Counted from the first letter of the stretch, positions 30,698-39,881 are shown. The stretch: 64,000 bases of DNA from Oscillospiraceae bacterium (GCA_020025425.1 JAHHSD010000003.1:1-64000), one strand, 5' to 3'. Notes: generated by a model not told the origin, from the sequence alone. Made by a program: numbers and translations.

Positions 30698-32647
30698 TTA
30701 CTCCTCCTCGGACTCCTCGCCCTGGGCCTCGCCCTCCAGCAGGGCGCGGATGGACAGGGAAACCTTCTTGTTCTCGGTGTCGATGTCGGTGATCTTCACG
30801 TCGACCTTATCGCCCTCAGCCAGCACGTCGCCGGGCTTCTCGATGCGGTGGTCGGCGATCTGGGAGATGTGGATCAGGCCGTCCACACCGGGGACGATCT
30901 CGGCGAAGGCGCCGAAGGTCATCAGCTTGACGATGCGCACATTGGCGGTATCGCCGATCTGATAGGTGGAAGTGAACACATTCCAGGGCTCCTGGCTGTG
31001 ATCCTTCATGCCCAGAGAGATCTTCTTCTTCTCCTTGTCGGCAGAGATGACGTACACGTCCACGGTATCGCCAACCTTGACAACCTCGGAGGGGTGCTTG
31101 ATGCGGCTCCAGGACAGCTCGGAGATGTGGACCATGCCGTCCACGCCGCCGATGTCCACGAAGGCGCCGTAAGAAGTCAGGGACTTCACAACGCCGGTGT
31201 AATGCTTGCCGTCCTCGATCTCGGCCCAGACCTTCTCAGCGGCAGCGGCGCGCTCAGCGCGCTGGATGCGGCTGATGGAGCCCACCACGCGGCGGCGGGC
31301 ACGGTTGACCTCGGTGATGACCAGGCGGACCTTCTTCTTCAGCAGCTCGGACATGGGAGTCTCACGGGGCAGACCGGTCTGAGAAGCGGGAACGAACACG
31401 CGGATGCCCTTCACGGACACAACCACGCCGCCCTTGTTGTCCTCAGTAACAAAGCCCTCGACAGGCTCCTCGCTCTCGCGGGCGGCCTCGATCTCCTCCC
31501 AGCCGCGGACCATGTCCAGACGCTTCTTGGACAGCTTGACCAGGCAGTCGCGGTCGCTGACCAGCATAACATAGGACTCGATCTCGTCGCCGACCTTCAC
31601 AACGTCCTCAGGCTTCACGGTGGGATCGTCGCTCAGCTCGCTGAGAGGAATGTAGCCGGGATACTTGATTCCCAGCTCGACCTGGATCTCAGTCGGTGTG
31701 ATTGCAACGACAGTACCAGTTACCTTATCCCCCGTATTTAAAGTTTTGATCGACTCCTCCAGCAGCTCCGCAAAGGACTTCTCGATCTCCATGTTTTCTT
31801 CGCTCATTTTGTCAATGACCTCCTTTATTATCCACGCAGGAGTGGATGCTCCCGCCGTGATTCCGACAATTCCCGCCTTGGGGAGGCGGGACAGGTCCAA
31901 GTCTCCTGCCTGCTCGATGAGCTGGACTTCCGGACATACCTGGCGGCAAAGCTCTGCCAACTGCTTGGTATTCGAGCTTCTCTGATCCCCAATGACCACC
32001 ATCATACCGCATTTGGCGGCAAGTGAGCGGGCCTCTTCCTGACGTGTAGATGTCGCGTCACATATTGTATCAAAGAATTCAGCGTTTGTACACTCTTTTT
32101 TTGCTTTTTCCACGCAATCTTCCCAAATCTTTTTTCGAGAGGTCGTTTGAGAGACAAAGCTGAGGGGCAGCGTCCGGTGTGCGGGGTCCTCCTCCAGCCA
32201 CCGGGTCAGGGCCTCCACCCCGGAAAAAACCAGCGGATCGCTGCACCAGCCGGCGATGGCCACCACCTCCGGGTGGTCCGGCGTACCGATAATCACCGGC
32301 CGGCGGCCCTTGGCCTCCGCCTGCCCCACCAGCTTGTGAATGCGGATCACGTTGGGACAGGTGGCGTCCAAAATCTCCGCGCCCCGCTCCCGCAGGGACT
32401 CATGGACCGCCCGGCTCTCGCCGTGAGAGCGGATGATCACGGCGCTGCCCTCAGGTACATCCTCCGGCCGCTCCACCGTGTGCAGGCCCTCACGGGCCAG
32501 CTTGTCTGTAACATTCTTGTTGTGGATGATGGAACCCAGCATCACGCAGGGTCTGCCAGACTGTGCGGTCTCCTCCGCCAGCTTCACCGCCCGTTTTACC
32601 CCGTAGCAGAAGCCGGCAGACCTGGCCACCACCAGCTCAAAGCTCAT
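30698..32647 (-). CDS. ispH-rpsA: Fused IspH (HMBPP reductase) and ribosomal protein S1
   Basis: 649 residues; the start ATG at 32647 overlaps the plsC stop (ATGA), and an apparent longer frame to 32935 is only the plsC gene read in another frame. Residues about 1-285 are IspH: RSAGFCYGVKRAV with the first [4Fe-4S] Cys, DATCPNVIRIH with the second, and the third Cys in the C-terminal half of the IspH part. It makes IPP and DMAPP in the MEP pathway. Then four S1 OB-fold repeats, the first near GTVVAITPTEIQVELGI and the last near FGAFAEIVPGVDGLIH. The fusion is common in Clostridia. The acidic tail ends EESEEE. It lies right beside the prophage. Confidence 0.95.
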   Translation of the reverse strand: MSFELVVARSAGFCYGVKRAVKLAEETAQSGRPCVMLGSIIHNKNVTDKLAREGLHTVERPEDVPEGSAVIIRSHGESRAVHESLRERGAEILDATCPNVIRIHKLVGQAEAKGRRPVIIGTPDHPEVVAIAGWCSDPLVFSGVEALTRWLEEDPAHRTLPLSFVSQTTSRKKIWEDCVEKAKKECTNAEFFDTICDATSTRQEEARSLAAKCGMMVVIGDQRSSNTKQLAELCRQVCPEVQLIEQAGDLDLSRLPKAGIVGITAGASTPAWIIKEVIDKMSEENMEIEKSFAELLEESIKTLNTGDKVTGTVVAITPTEIQVELGIKYPGYIPLSELSDDPTVKPEDVVKVGDEIESYVMLVSDRDCLVKLSKKRLDMVRGWEEIEAARESEEPVEGFVTEDNKGGVVVSVKGIRVFVPASQTGLPRETPMSELLKKKVRLVITEVNRARRRVVGSISRIQRAERAAAAEKVWAEIEDGKHYTGVVKSLTSYGAFVDIGGVDGMVHISELSWSRIKHPSEVVKVGDTVDVYVISADKEKKKISLGMKDHSQEPWNVFTSTYQIGDTANVRIVKLMTFGAFAEIVPGVDGLIHISQIADHRIEKPGDVLAEGDKVDVKITDIDTENKKVSLSIRALLEGEAQGEESEEE

Positions 32648-33243
32648 CTTGCTTCCTCCCCCAGGGCATGGATGCGGTCCATCAGGTCCGCCGCGATCTG
32701 CTCCAGCTCCTCCGAGGTGGCCTTGCGGCCGGAGATCTGGGGCTGGTACGGCTTGCCGATCACCACGGTGGTGGGGTGGAACAGCCGCTTCTTGGTGGGG
32801 ATGTACACAGGCAGCAGAGGACTGTCCGTCCGGGTGGCAAAGAGAGCCGCACCCGCCTTTGCCTCCACACTGTCTCCCTCGCTCACGCGGGTGCCCTCGG
32901 GGAAAATCAGCAGCTTGCGGTTTTCCTTCAGGCACCGCAGGGCGGTCTTGGCGGCCTTGAGGTCACTGTTTCCCCGGTCCACGCCAAAAACGCCCGCCTT
33001 GCCCAAAATCCAGCCCACCACGGGCCAGTTCAAAATCTCCTTCTTGGCCATGGCCCACATGGGGTATTTCCAGCCAAAGGCGAACACTGTGTAGAAGGGG
33101 TCCCCAGCCGTGCTGTGGTTGGGGCAGATCACTGCCGCCCCCTCCGGGATGTTTTCCCGGCCAATGGCCCGGACCGGGTGGAACAGGTTAAAAAACGGCC
33201 AGATCAGGGCGTACAGCAGATGAAAGACAGACTCAGTTTTCAT
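32644..33243 (-). CDS. plsC: 1-acyl-sn-glycerol-3-phosphate acyltransferase
   Basis: 199 residues. The acyltransferase HxxxxD motif is in NHSTAGDPF (about 39-47), then FGVDRGNSDLKAAK and IFPEGTRVSEG (about 110-120), all standard PlsC motifs. A hydrophobic N-terminal part anchors it to the membrane. It adds the second acyl chain in phosphatidic acid synthesis. It overlaps cmk by 11 bases and ispH-rpsA by 4, so the three genes are one operon. Confidence 0.92.
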   Translation of the reverse strand: MKTESVFHLLYALIWPFFNLFHPVRAIGRENIPEGAAVICPNHSTAGDPFYTVFAFGWKYPMWAMAKKEILNWPVVGWILGKAGVFGVDRGNSDLKAAKTALRCLKENRKLLIFPEGTRVSEGDSVEAKAGAALFATRTDSPLLPVYIPTKKRLFHPTTVVIGKPYQPQISGRKATSEELEQIAADLMDRIHALGEEAR

Positions 33244-33916
33244 GGCCCAGCTTCTCCTTCACAATCTTCTCCATGGCATGCAGACTGCCCTCCAGGTCCA
33301 GCTCGGAGGTATCCAGAAGGACGGCATCCTCCGCCTGACGCAGGGGGGCGATGGCCCTGCTGCTGTCCTGGAGATCCCGCTGCTTCACATCGTGGAGAAT
33401 GGTCTCATAGTCCGCCTGCTGGCCCCGCTGCTCCAGCTCCAGCAGACGGCGGCGGGCCCGGATCTCCGCAGAGGCAGTGAGGAAAATCTTCACGTCGGCC
33501 TGGGGCAGGACCACAGTTCCGATGTCCCGTCCGTCCATCACAACACTGTGCTCCCGGGCCAGCTGCCGCTGGTACTCCAGCAAAAAGGCACGGACCGGCG
33601 GCAGAGCGGCCACCAGAGAGGTCCACTGGGACACGGCATGGACCCGGATGGCCTGGGTGACGTCCTCGCCGTCCAGGTACATGTGCTGGAGCCCGTCTGA
33701 CTCATAGTCCATACGGACCTTGATCTCACTCAGGAGCGCGGTCACCTGCTCCTCCCTGTTTAGATCCACGCCCAGGCGCTGTGCCTTCAGGGCCACGGTC
33801 CGATAGATGGCGCCGGTATCCACATAGAGATACCCCAGGCGCTCGGCCAGCTGCTTGGCTAATGTACTCTTTCCGGCTCCGGAGGGGCCGTCAATGGCAA
33901 TGCTGTGGTGTTCCAT
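33233..33916 (-). CDS. cmk: Cytidylate kinase
   Basis: 227 residues. Walker A is DGPSGAGKSTLAKQLAER (about 9-26) and the VDTGAIYRTVALKA block follows. VVMDGRDIGTVVLPQADVKI and ASAEIRARRR complete the CMP-kinase pattern. It converts CMP and dCMP to diphosphates. The cmk-plsC-ispH-rpsA order is widely conserved in Firmicutes. No oddities. Confidence 0.96.
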   Translation of the reverse strand: MEHHSIAIDGPSGAGKSTLAKQLAERLGYLYVDTGAIYRTVALKAQRLGVDLNREEQVTALLSEIKVRMDYESDGLQHMYLDGEDVTQAIRVHAVSQWTSLVAALPPVRAFLLEYQRQLAREHSVVMDGRDIGTVVLPQADVKIFLTASAEIRARRRLLELEQRGQQADYETILHDVKQRDLQDSSRAIAPLRQAEDAVLLDTSELDLEGSLHAMEKIVKEKLGHEN

Positions 33917-33961
33917 GGTTTTTTATCGCTCCAATCCCTAAATTATTGATCCTGAGGGCGT

Positions 33962-35212
33962 TCAGGGCCGCTCCTCCGCCAAAAACGCTGCGGCACTCTC
34001 CCCCGCTGCCCGGCCGGTGGCCCAGGCGATCTGGAGGTTGAAGCCGCCGGTGTAGGCGTCCACGTCCAGCAGCTCACCGGCCAGGTACAGGCCCTCCACC
34101 TTCTTCGAGCCCATGGTCTTGGGGTCCACCTCGCTGACCTTCACGCCGCCAGCGGTGATGATGGCCTCCCGGATGGGCCGGGGACCGGTGATGTGGATTT
34201 GAAAGCTCTTCAGGCACTCCAGCAGGCGGCGGCGCTCCCCCTTGGTGATGTCGTGGACCTTCCGGTCGGCGGGAATGCCCGTCATCCGGATCATCACCGG
34301 GATCATCAGACGGGGCACCAGGGCGCCCAGCACGTTCTGAATCTCCTTGTTCAGGTTTTCGCCGAACTCCCGCAGCAGACGGGCCTCCAGCTTCTGCTCG
34401 TCCAGGGCGGGCTTCAGGTCGATGATGCAGGTGTAGCTGTCCTTCTCATAGTCCCGCATGTGGGCGCTGGCGCTGAGCACCAGCGGGCCGGACAGGCCGA
34501 AGTGGGTGAACAGCATCTCCCCCTGCTCCTGATAGATCACCTTGCCCTTTTTATTCTTGACCTTCAGGGACACATTTTTCAGGGCCAGCCCCTGCATTTC
34601 CCCGCAGAAGGACTCCTCCGCCTCCAGGGGGACCAGAGAGGGCTCGGGGGACACAATGGTGTGGCCCAGGCGGGCCGCCATGTCATACCCATCGCCGGTA
34701 GAACCGGTTGCAGGGTAAGAAACACCGCCGGTAGCAAGGATAACAGCTTTACAGCTGTACTCCCCCTGCTCACCCTCTGCACCCACCGCTTTTCCATCCT
34801 CTGTCCGGATGGAGAGGGCTCGGTCCTGGATGACAGGCACCTTCAGGCGGCGCAGCTCAAAAAAGAGGGCATCAATGATATCGGCGGCGTGGTCAGAGGC
34901 CGGGAATACCCGGTTGCCCCGCTCCACCTTTAATTCCACCCCCAGGGAGGTGAAAAATTCCTCCACCCAGGCCGGGGTCGTCCGAGCCATGGCGCCGAAC
35001 AAAAACCGGCTGTTCCGGGGCGTGTTGGCCAGTACCTCCTGGGGCGGGCAGTGGTTGGTGACATTGCAGCGGCCCTTTCCGGTGATGTAGAGCTTGCGGC
35101 CCAGCTTGGGATTGCGCTCCAGCAGAGCGACCCTGGCCCCGCTCCGGGCGGCGGTGATGGCCGCCATCATGCCGGCGGCGCCGCCTCCAATTACGATCAA
35201 TTCCTGTTCCAT
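33962..35212 (-). CDS. NAD(P)/FAD-dependent oxidoreductase (HI0933/YhiN-like)
   Basis: 416 residues. The dinucleotide-binding GGGAAGMMAAITAARSG (about 8-24) is followed by RKLYITGKGRCNVTNHC (about 38-54), a hallmark of the HI0933 group. LATGGVSYPATGSTGDGY in the middle and a C-terminal GGFNLQIAWATGR motif are also typical. The substrate of this flavoprotein family is unknown. It starts one base after the RpiR stop. Confidence 0.9.
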   Translation of the reverse strand: MEQELIVIGGGAAGMMAAITAARSGARVALLERNPKLGRKLYITGKGRCNVTNHCPPQEVLANTPRNSRFLFGAMARTTPAWVEEFFTSLGVELKVERGNRVFPASDHAADIIDALFFELRRLKVPVIQDRALSIRTEDGKAVGAEGEQGEYSCKAVILATGGVSYPATGSTGDGYDMAARLGHTIVSPEPSLVPLEAEESFCGEMQGLALKNVSLKVKNKKGKVIYQEQGEMLFTHFGLSGPLVLSASAHMRDYEKDSYTCIIDLKPALDEQKLEARLLREFGENLNKEIQNVLGALVPRLMIPVMIRMTGIPADRKVHDITKGERRRLLECLKSFQIHITGPRPIREAIITAGGVKVSEVDPKTMGSKKVEGLYLAGELLDVDAYTGGFNLQIAWATGRAAGESAAAFLAEERP

Positions 35213-36076
35213 TTATTCCTGTACCTTTTCATAGACCTCATACTCATCCCAGATCTTCTCCAGCTTCTGGAAGGTGTGGGCCAGTTCTTCATTTTTCTTT
35301 CGGCTGACTGCTACCAGCAGGGCGTTGACCAGGCTCAGGGGCGCCACCAGGGAGTCCACAAAGGAGGCCATATCGCTGCGGGCGGTCAGTGTATAGGTGG
35401 AAATGGGGACCAGCGGCGACGCCTCGCTGTCCGTGATGGAGATGGTGGTGGCACCCTGGTTCCGGGCGAAGTTAATGGCGTGGACGGTGCAGCTTGAGTA
35501 GCGGGGGAAGCTGACGCCGATGACCACGTCCTCTTTCTCTACCCGGATCAGGTTCTCAAAGACCTCGCTGGCTGTTGTGGCGGCCACCATGACCACATTG
35601 TCAAAAATAAGATTGAAGTAAAAATGCAGGAAAGTGGCGATGCTGGCGGCAGAACGCACGCCGATGATGTAAATACGGCGGGCCGAGACAATGGCGTCCA
35701 CCGCCTTGTCAAAGCTCTCCCGATCCACCTCCTCCAGGGTCACCCGGATCTTCTCAATATCCGAGTGGAGCACGCTGGACAACACATCCTGGTCCCCGAA
35801 GCGCTCGTAAGAGACCTCGATCCGCTGCACCGAGGTCAGCCGATTGCGGATCATCTTTTGCAGGGACCGCTGCATGCTGGGATATCCGTCATAGCCCAGC
35901 TCAGAGGCAAAACGGACAACGGTGGACTCACTGACATCCACTGTCTTGCCCAGCTTGCTGGCTGTCATAAAGGCAGCCTTGTCATAGGATTCTAAAATGT
36001 AATTGGCGATCCGACGCTGCCCCTTGGAAAAGGTGGGCATGTTCTCCCGAATCACGCTTAGAATATCCCGGCTCAT
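35213..36076 (-). CDS. MurR/RpiR-family transcriptional regulator
   Basis: 287 residues from the ATG at 36076, which has GGAGGAG nine bases upstream (a longer frame to 36145 has no site). N-terminal HTH: FSKGQRRIANYILESYDKAA with KLGKTVDVSESTVVRFA (about 35-51). The SIS domain follows, with RRIYIIGVRSAASIA and DVVIGVSFPRYS (about 175-186). It binds a phosphosugar ligand. A palindrome sits immediately upstream of its promoter, so autoregulation is likely. Its target operon is not obvious here. Confidence 0.9.
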   Translation of the reverse strand: MSRDILSVIRENMPTFSKGQRRIANYILESYDKAAFMTASKLGKTVDVSESTVVRFASELGYDGYPSMQRSLQKMIRNRLTSVQRIEVSYERFGDQDVLSSVLHSDIEKIRVTLEEVDRESFDKAVDAIVSARRIYIIGVRSAASIATFLHFYFNLIFDNVVMVAATTASEVFENLIRVEKEDVVIGVSFPRYSSCTVHAINFARNQGATTISITDSEASPLVPISTYTLTARSDMASFVDSLVAPLSLVNALLVAVSRKKNEELAHTFQKLEKIWDEYEVYEKVQE

Positions 36077-36153
36077 TTCAATCAACTCCTCCATCTTCTC
36101 TTGCTTATGACACAATATGAATCTGTCCATATTTGCTGATTTCAATGGACCCC

Positions 36154-36182
36154 ATCATACCCCGTTCTACGCAAAAAATCAA
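36154..36182 (-). promoter_or_regulatory. Promoter of the rpiR-like gene
   Basis: On the minus strand TTGATT (36182-36177), 17 bases, TATGAT (36159-36154). The -35 adjoins a 12-bp inverted repeat. The spacing and the position 78 bases before the start codon fit. Confidence 0.65.
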
Positions 36183-36223
36183 GTCATATTTGCAGGATTG
36201 CAATATCATCTTGCAAATATGAC
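36183..36223. promoter_or_regulatory. Perfect 12-bp inverted repeat between rpiR and the pseudouridine synthase gene
   Basis: GTCATATTTGCA (36183-36194) and TGCAAATATGAC (36212-36223) are perfect complements around a 17-base spacer. It directly borders the -35 of the RpiR promoter, so it is a good operator candidate. It may also end the minus-strand pseudouridine synthase transcript, because TTGATTTTTT follows. Confidence 0.6.
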
Positions 36224-36239
36224 TCATTTTTACCTGGAT

Positions 36240-36953
36240 TTATTCCTCCTGGCGAAGGACCTGCACCTCCTGGGGTGTCAGTGTGCGCCACTTGCCGATC
36301 TTCAGGGTCCGGTCCAGCTCCAGGCCGCCCTCCCGCACCCGCTTCAGGCGCAGGACCTGGAGCCCGGCCTTGGCGCACATACGGCGCACCTGGCGGTTTT
36401 TCCCCTGGTGAATGGTGATGGACAGCTGTGTCACGCCGCCGGTGATCCGGCCCTTGCGCACCTGCGCCGGGGCCAGCCGGTCACCGTCCAGCTCCATGGG
36501 GGCGGACAGAATGGGGATCCCCCGGGTCACGTCTCCGGTCACCCAGACCAGATACTCCTTCTCTACCTCGTGGCTGGGGTGGAGCAGACGCTGGGTCAGC
36601 TCCCCATCATCGGTGAGGATCAGCAGCCCCTCAGAGTCCAGGTCCAGCCGGCCCACCGGCCACACCCGCTTCCCACAGCCGGACACCAGCTGGGCCACCG
36701 TTTTCCGCCCCTTCTCATCGGACAGGGTGGTCACATACCCCCTGGGCTTGTTCAGCATCAGATAGGTGCGTTCCCCGCCCGGACGGAGCGGGACGCCGTC
36801 CACCTCGATCCGGTCCCGGTCCAGATCGGCCCGGTCGCCCAGCTGGGCGGTCTCTCCGTTGACCCGGACCCGGCCGGCCGTGATCCACTCCTCTGCCGCC
36901 CGGCGTGAGGTGACTCCGCAGCCGGACAGGATTTTTTGCAGCCGTTCTTCCAT
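36240..36953 (-). CDS. rRNA pseudouridine synthase (RsuA/RluB family)
   Basis: 237 residues. An S4 RNA-binding domain opens the protein (KILSGCGVTSRRAAEEWITA, about 6-25). The catalytic part has GRLDLDSEGLLILTDDG with the active Asp (about 103), and VRRMCAKAGLQVLRLKR near the end. It modifies uridine in 23S or 16S rRNA; the exact target, RluB or RsuA type, is not decided by sequence alone. It is downstream of the DD-carboxypeptidase. Confidence 0.9.
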   Translation of the reverse strand: MEERLQKILSGCGVTSRRAAEEWITAGRVRVNGETAQLGDRADLDRDRIEVDGVPLRPGGERTYLMLNKPRGYVTTLSDEKGRKTVAQLVSGCGKRVWPVGRLDLDSEGLLILTDDGELTQRLLHPSHEVEKEYLVWVTGDVTRGIPILSAPMELDGDRLAPAQVRKGRITGGVTQLSITIHQGKNRQVRRMCAKAGLQVLRLKRVREGGLELDRTLKIGKWRTLTPQEVQVLRQEE

Positions 36954-36968
36954 GGTCAGCCACTCCTT

Positions 36969-38072
36969 CTATCTCTCAAATATGTGGGTGAGCAGTCCGG
37001 CCAGCCCCCGGCGCTCCGGAGCCAGGTCCCGCGCCACCGATTGGGCCGCTGTCAGCGGGACCTCCCGGATCAGGGTATCGCCGCATTGCACCCGCAGCGT
37101 TCCAAGCCGCTCCCCCTGCTCCACCGGCGCCCTGCACCGCTCCCGGTCCCAGTCCAGGGCCAGGTCCAGCTTCTCCTCCGCCCCCACGGGGCAGATCACA
37201 TCCTCCGACGCCACGGCGGACACGAAGGGGACCAGCCCCCCTTCCACCGGCAGACGGCCGTACACCGCCCCCCGCTGGGCCGCACGGACGGGCACATAGT
37301 GGGCAAAGCCCCAGTCCAGCAGGGCTGCGTGGTCCCGCCAGTCGTCCCCGTCGTTGAGGGTCACGGCAATCAGGGTCATTCCGTCCCGGGTGGCCGCAGA
37401 CACCAGGGTACGCCCCGCCTTCTCCGTATAACCGGTCTTCAGCCCCACGCATCCGGGGTATCGCCAGAGCAGCTTATTGTGGTTGGTCAGGGTCCGCTGG
37501 CCCAGGGTGATGCTCTTGGTGGATACGATCTGGGCCAGATCCTCATTTTTCAGGCAGGCCCTGGCCAGCAGGGCCATGTCATGGGCGGTTGAGTAGTGCT
37601 CCGGGTCATTGAGACCGCTGGGGTTGGCGAAATGGCTCCCCGCCATCCCCAGCTCCTGGGCCTTGTCGTTCATCCGTGCCGCAAAGTCCTCCACCGACCC
37701 GCCGCAGCGGATGGCCACCGCCGTGGCAGCATCGTTGCCCGATTTCAGCATCATCCCGTAGAGCAGCTCCCGCAGGGTGATCTCCTCCCCGGAGCGCAGA
37801 TAGATGGAGGAGCCCTCCACCCCCACCGCCTGCTCCGGCACAGGGCCGGGCTCGTCCAGCGGACAGCCCGACTCCAGGGCCACCAGGGCCGTCATCAGCT
37901 TGGTGATGCTGGCAATGAGACGGCGCTGGTGGGGCTCCTGCTGATACAGGACACGGCCGCTCTCCGCCTCCATTAAAACCGCGCAGGACGCGCTGGTGCC
38001 CACCGCCCCTGCGGTGGGCACCAGGGTCAGACAGAGCAGGACACACAGTCCCGCAGAAATCATTTTTTTCAA
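36969..38072 (-). CDS. D-alanyl-D-alanine carboxypeptidase (S11, DacF/DacB-like)
   Basis: 367 residues. A signal peptide (MKKMISAGLCVLLCLTLVPT) ends near AVG. The penicillin-binding motifs are SITKLMTAL (SxxK, about 54-62), KSGNDAA (SxN, about 111-117) and LKTGYTEKAG (KTG, about 208-217). A C-terminal beta domain follows. It trims peptidoglycan stem peptides outside the membrane and may act in spore cortex formation; ytfJ follows upstream in the same direction. Confidence 0.92.
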   Translation of the reverse strand: MKKMISAGLCVLLCLTLVPTAGAVGTSASCAVLMEAESGRVLYQQEPHQRRLIASITKLMTALVALESGCPLDEPGPVPEQAVGVEGSSIYLRSGEEITLRELLYGMMLKSGNDAATAVAIRCGGSVEDFAARMNDKAQELGMAGSHFANPSGLNDPEHYSTAHDMALLARACLKNEDLAQIVSTKSITLGQRTLTNHNKLLWRYPGCVGLKTGYTEKAGRTLVSAATRDGMTLIAVTLNDGDDWRDHAALLDWGFAHYVPVRAAQRGAVYGRLPVEGGLVPFVSAVASEDVICPVGAEEKLDLALDWDRERCRAPVEQGERLGTLRVQCGDTLIREVPLTAAQSVARDLAPERRGLAGLLTHIFER

Positions 38073-38177
38073 AAAGCCACCTTCTCCTCTTTGTTCCAGG
38101 TGACCTTAGTATCTGCACAAAGCGTCGTCTCTTGTCAGGGAATAAAAGCCCGTGCTGTCAAAAAAATCCGCGCTGGA

Positions 38178-38612
38178 TCATTCCGCAAAATCGGGATCGG
38201 CGGCCTCACCGGCGGCGCTCTCCTTCTTCTCCTGCTGTTTTTCGATAAAGGAGGTCACCTTGTCCACCACCTCGGGAACGGTCTCGATGAGCCGGTCGGC
38301 CGTAGTTGCGGGGCCGGGCGCCACGGGCAGCAGCCGGACATTTTCCCCGTGGACAATCAGGAAGGCCACCGGCTCCAGCTTGGCGCTGGCTCCGCTGCCG
38401 CCGCCGAAGTTGTTGCCGGCCTCCGGCTTCTGATTCTTGGTGGTAAAGTCACTTCCGCCGCTGGCAAAGCCAAAAGACAGCTTGGAAACCGGGATCAGGG
38501 TCACCTCTCCCGTCTGGATGGGTTCGCCGATGATGGTGTTGGAGTCCATCATTGTGCGGATCTTATCCATTGTCGTGCTCATCAGTTCATTGATCGGATG
38601 CTGCTTATCCAT
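38178..38612 (-). CDS. ytfJ: Sporulation protein YtfJ (GerW family)
   Basis: 144 residues. MDKQHPINELMSTTMDKIRT then SNTIIGEPIQTGEVTLIPVS (about 24-43) and SFGFASGGSDF are the typical YtfJ stretch. A Gly-rich loop follows, then VAFLIVHGENVRLLPV. YtfJ is a forespore protein found only in spore formers, so the organism sporulates. It overlaps nothing and lies 2 bases after the DUF2953 gene. Confidence 0.95.
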   Translation of the reverse strand: MDKQHPINELMSTTMDKIRTMMDSNTIIGEPIQTGEVTLIPVSKLSFGFASGGSDFTTKNQKPEAGNNFGGGSGASAKLEPVAFLIVHGENVRLLPVAPGPATTADRLIETVPEVVDKVTSFIEKQQEKKESAAGEAADPDFAE

Positions 38613-38614
38613 AC

Positions 38615-39250
38615 TTAAACCGCCTTTCCAGCTTTAGCTTTTTGCCTTTTTTTCAAACGAAGCAGACGACGAAGCGCCTGAATTCCAAAATACAATCCCA
38701 AATGGAGGATCTGCCCGATTTTCAGGGACAGAGCGGCCAGTCCGTACAGGGTCATGCCCGCGGCATCAAAATCCACTTCCACATGGGCCCTGCCGTTCTT
38801 CACATGGAAGCTCTCAGTCAGCGGCTGCCACAGGGCACCCAGCACCGCGTTGGCCTGGCCGTAGAGCAAGGCGGCGTCACCCGGGTCGTCGCTCCCCACG
38901 GTCAGCCGCAGCTCCAGACGGTCCACCACCAGCTTGCGCCGCAGCTGGCCGGCCGCTTCCAGCGCCAGGGGCAGAAGTTCCCGGGCCAGCGCCACAGGAC
39001 CGCCCAGGGTGCTCTCCTTCTTTTCCTCCGCCGGCTCGGCCGGTTTTTCCTTTTCCCGCTTTCTGGGCTTCTCCTCCCGGTCCGCCTTGTCCGTTTTCTT
39101 TGCTCTCGGGAAGAGTTTCAGCCGGATCCAGCCCAATCTGGCCCGGATACCCAGGCCGTCCCGGCTGTACTGCACCTCCACGCCCACGCGGATCTGTCCC
39201 AGCAGGAACAGGATCAGCAGGACCAGCGCAGCGATCATCCAGCCCCTCAT
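38615..39250 (-). CDS. DUF2953 domain protein
   Basis: 211 residues. One N-terminal membrane anchor (MIAALVLLILFLLG) is followed by a strongly charged linker (KKTDKADREEKPRKREKEKP) and the DUF2953 core with DRLELRLTVGSDDPGDAALL (about 117-136). Members sit upstream of ytfJ in many spore formers, suggesting a sporulation role. Start overlaps scpB. Confidence 0.85.
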   Translation of the reverse strand: MRGWMIAALVLLILFLLGQIRVGVEVQYSRDGLGIRARLGWIRLKLFPRAKKTDKADREEKPRKREKEKPAEPAEEKKESTLGGPVALARELLPLALEAAGQLRRKLVVDRLELRLTVGSDDPGDAALLYGQANAVLGALWQPLTESFHVKNGRAHVEVDFDAAGMTLYGLAALSLKIGQILHLGLYFGIQALRRLLRLKKRQKAKAGKAV

Positions 39251-39849
39251 GTGCGTCCCTCCGACGCCCCGGACTCCTCCGCCCGCAGGCGTTCCACTGC
39301 GGCCTCCATCTCCATGGTCATGCGGCCGCTCTCCTTCGACGCCTCCGGCAGGGGGGGCAGCTCCTCAAGATCGGCCAGACCAAAGGAGCGCAGAAACACG
39401 CCGGTGGTCCGGTACAGGATGGGCCGGCCCGGAACTGCCAGACGTCCGCACTCCTCGATCAGCTCCCGCTCCAAGAGAAGGCCCAGAGTATAGGAGCTGT
39501 CCACCCCTCTCACCTGGTCCACATAGGCCCGGGTGACCGGCTGATAGTAGGCGATCACCGCCAGCACCTCCAGCGCAGGCTGGGAGAGCTTGGCGGGCTT
39601 GCGGCTCTCCAGAATTCTGTGTACATAGTCGGCGTACTCCGGAGCGGAGCACATCTGATAGCTGTCGTCCAGACGGACGATCCGCACGCCCCTGCGCTCA
39701 AAGCTGTACCGATCCATCAGCCGCTGGATCGCCCCGTCCAGGGCATCCCGGTCTACGTCCAGTCCCCTGCACAGGCGCTCTGCCGCCACCGGCTCACCGG
39801 CTGCAAACAGGATGCTCTCCAGCACCGATTCCAGCTCATTCAGCTCCAT
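39247..39849 (-). CDS. scpB: Segregation and condensation protein B
   Basis: 200 residues from the ATG at 39849 (GGAGAGGAG upstream). Two winged-helix domains: ESVLESILFAAGEPVAAERL and VLAVIAYYQPVTRAYVDQVR (about 93-112) with the family's GVDSSYTLGLLLERELIEECG. Works with SMC and ScpA in chromosome folding. It lies next to scpA as usual. The C-terminal part is acidic. Confidence 0.95.
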   Translation of the reverse strand: MELNELESVLESILFAAGEPVAAERLCRGLDVDRDALDGAIQRLMDRYSFERRGVRIVRLDDSYQMCSAPEYADYVHRILESRKPAKLSQPALEVLAVIAYYQPVTRAYVDQVRGVDSSYTLGLLLERELIEECGRLAVPGRPILYRTTGVFLRSFGLADLEELPPLPEASKESGRMTMEMEAAVERLRAEESGASEGRT

Positions 39850-39881
39850 GTCCCTCTCCTCTCCTCTCCGGGGTCGTCCCC

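Noticed and set aside
30692..31741. Long plus-strand frame over ispH-rpsA
   Set aside because: Leu/Gly/Asp-rich mirror of a strongly coded gene; no start signal.
32648..32935. N-terminal extension of IspH-RpsA by 96 residues
   Set aside because: These residues are the plsC gene read in another frame; IspH starts at MSFELVVARSAG.
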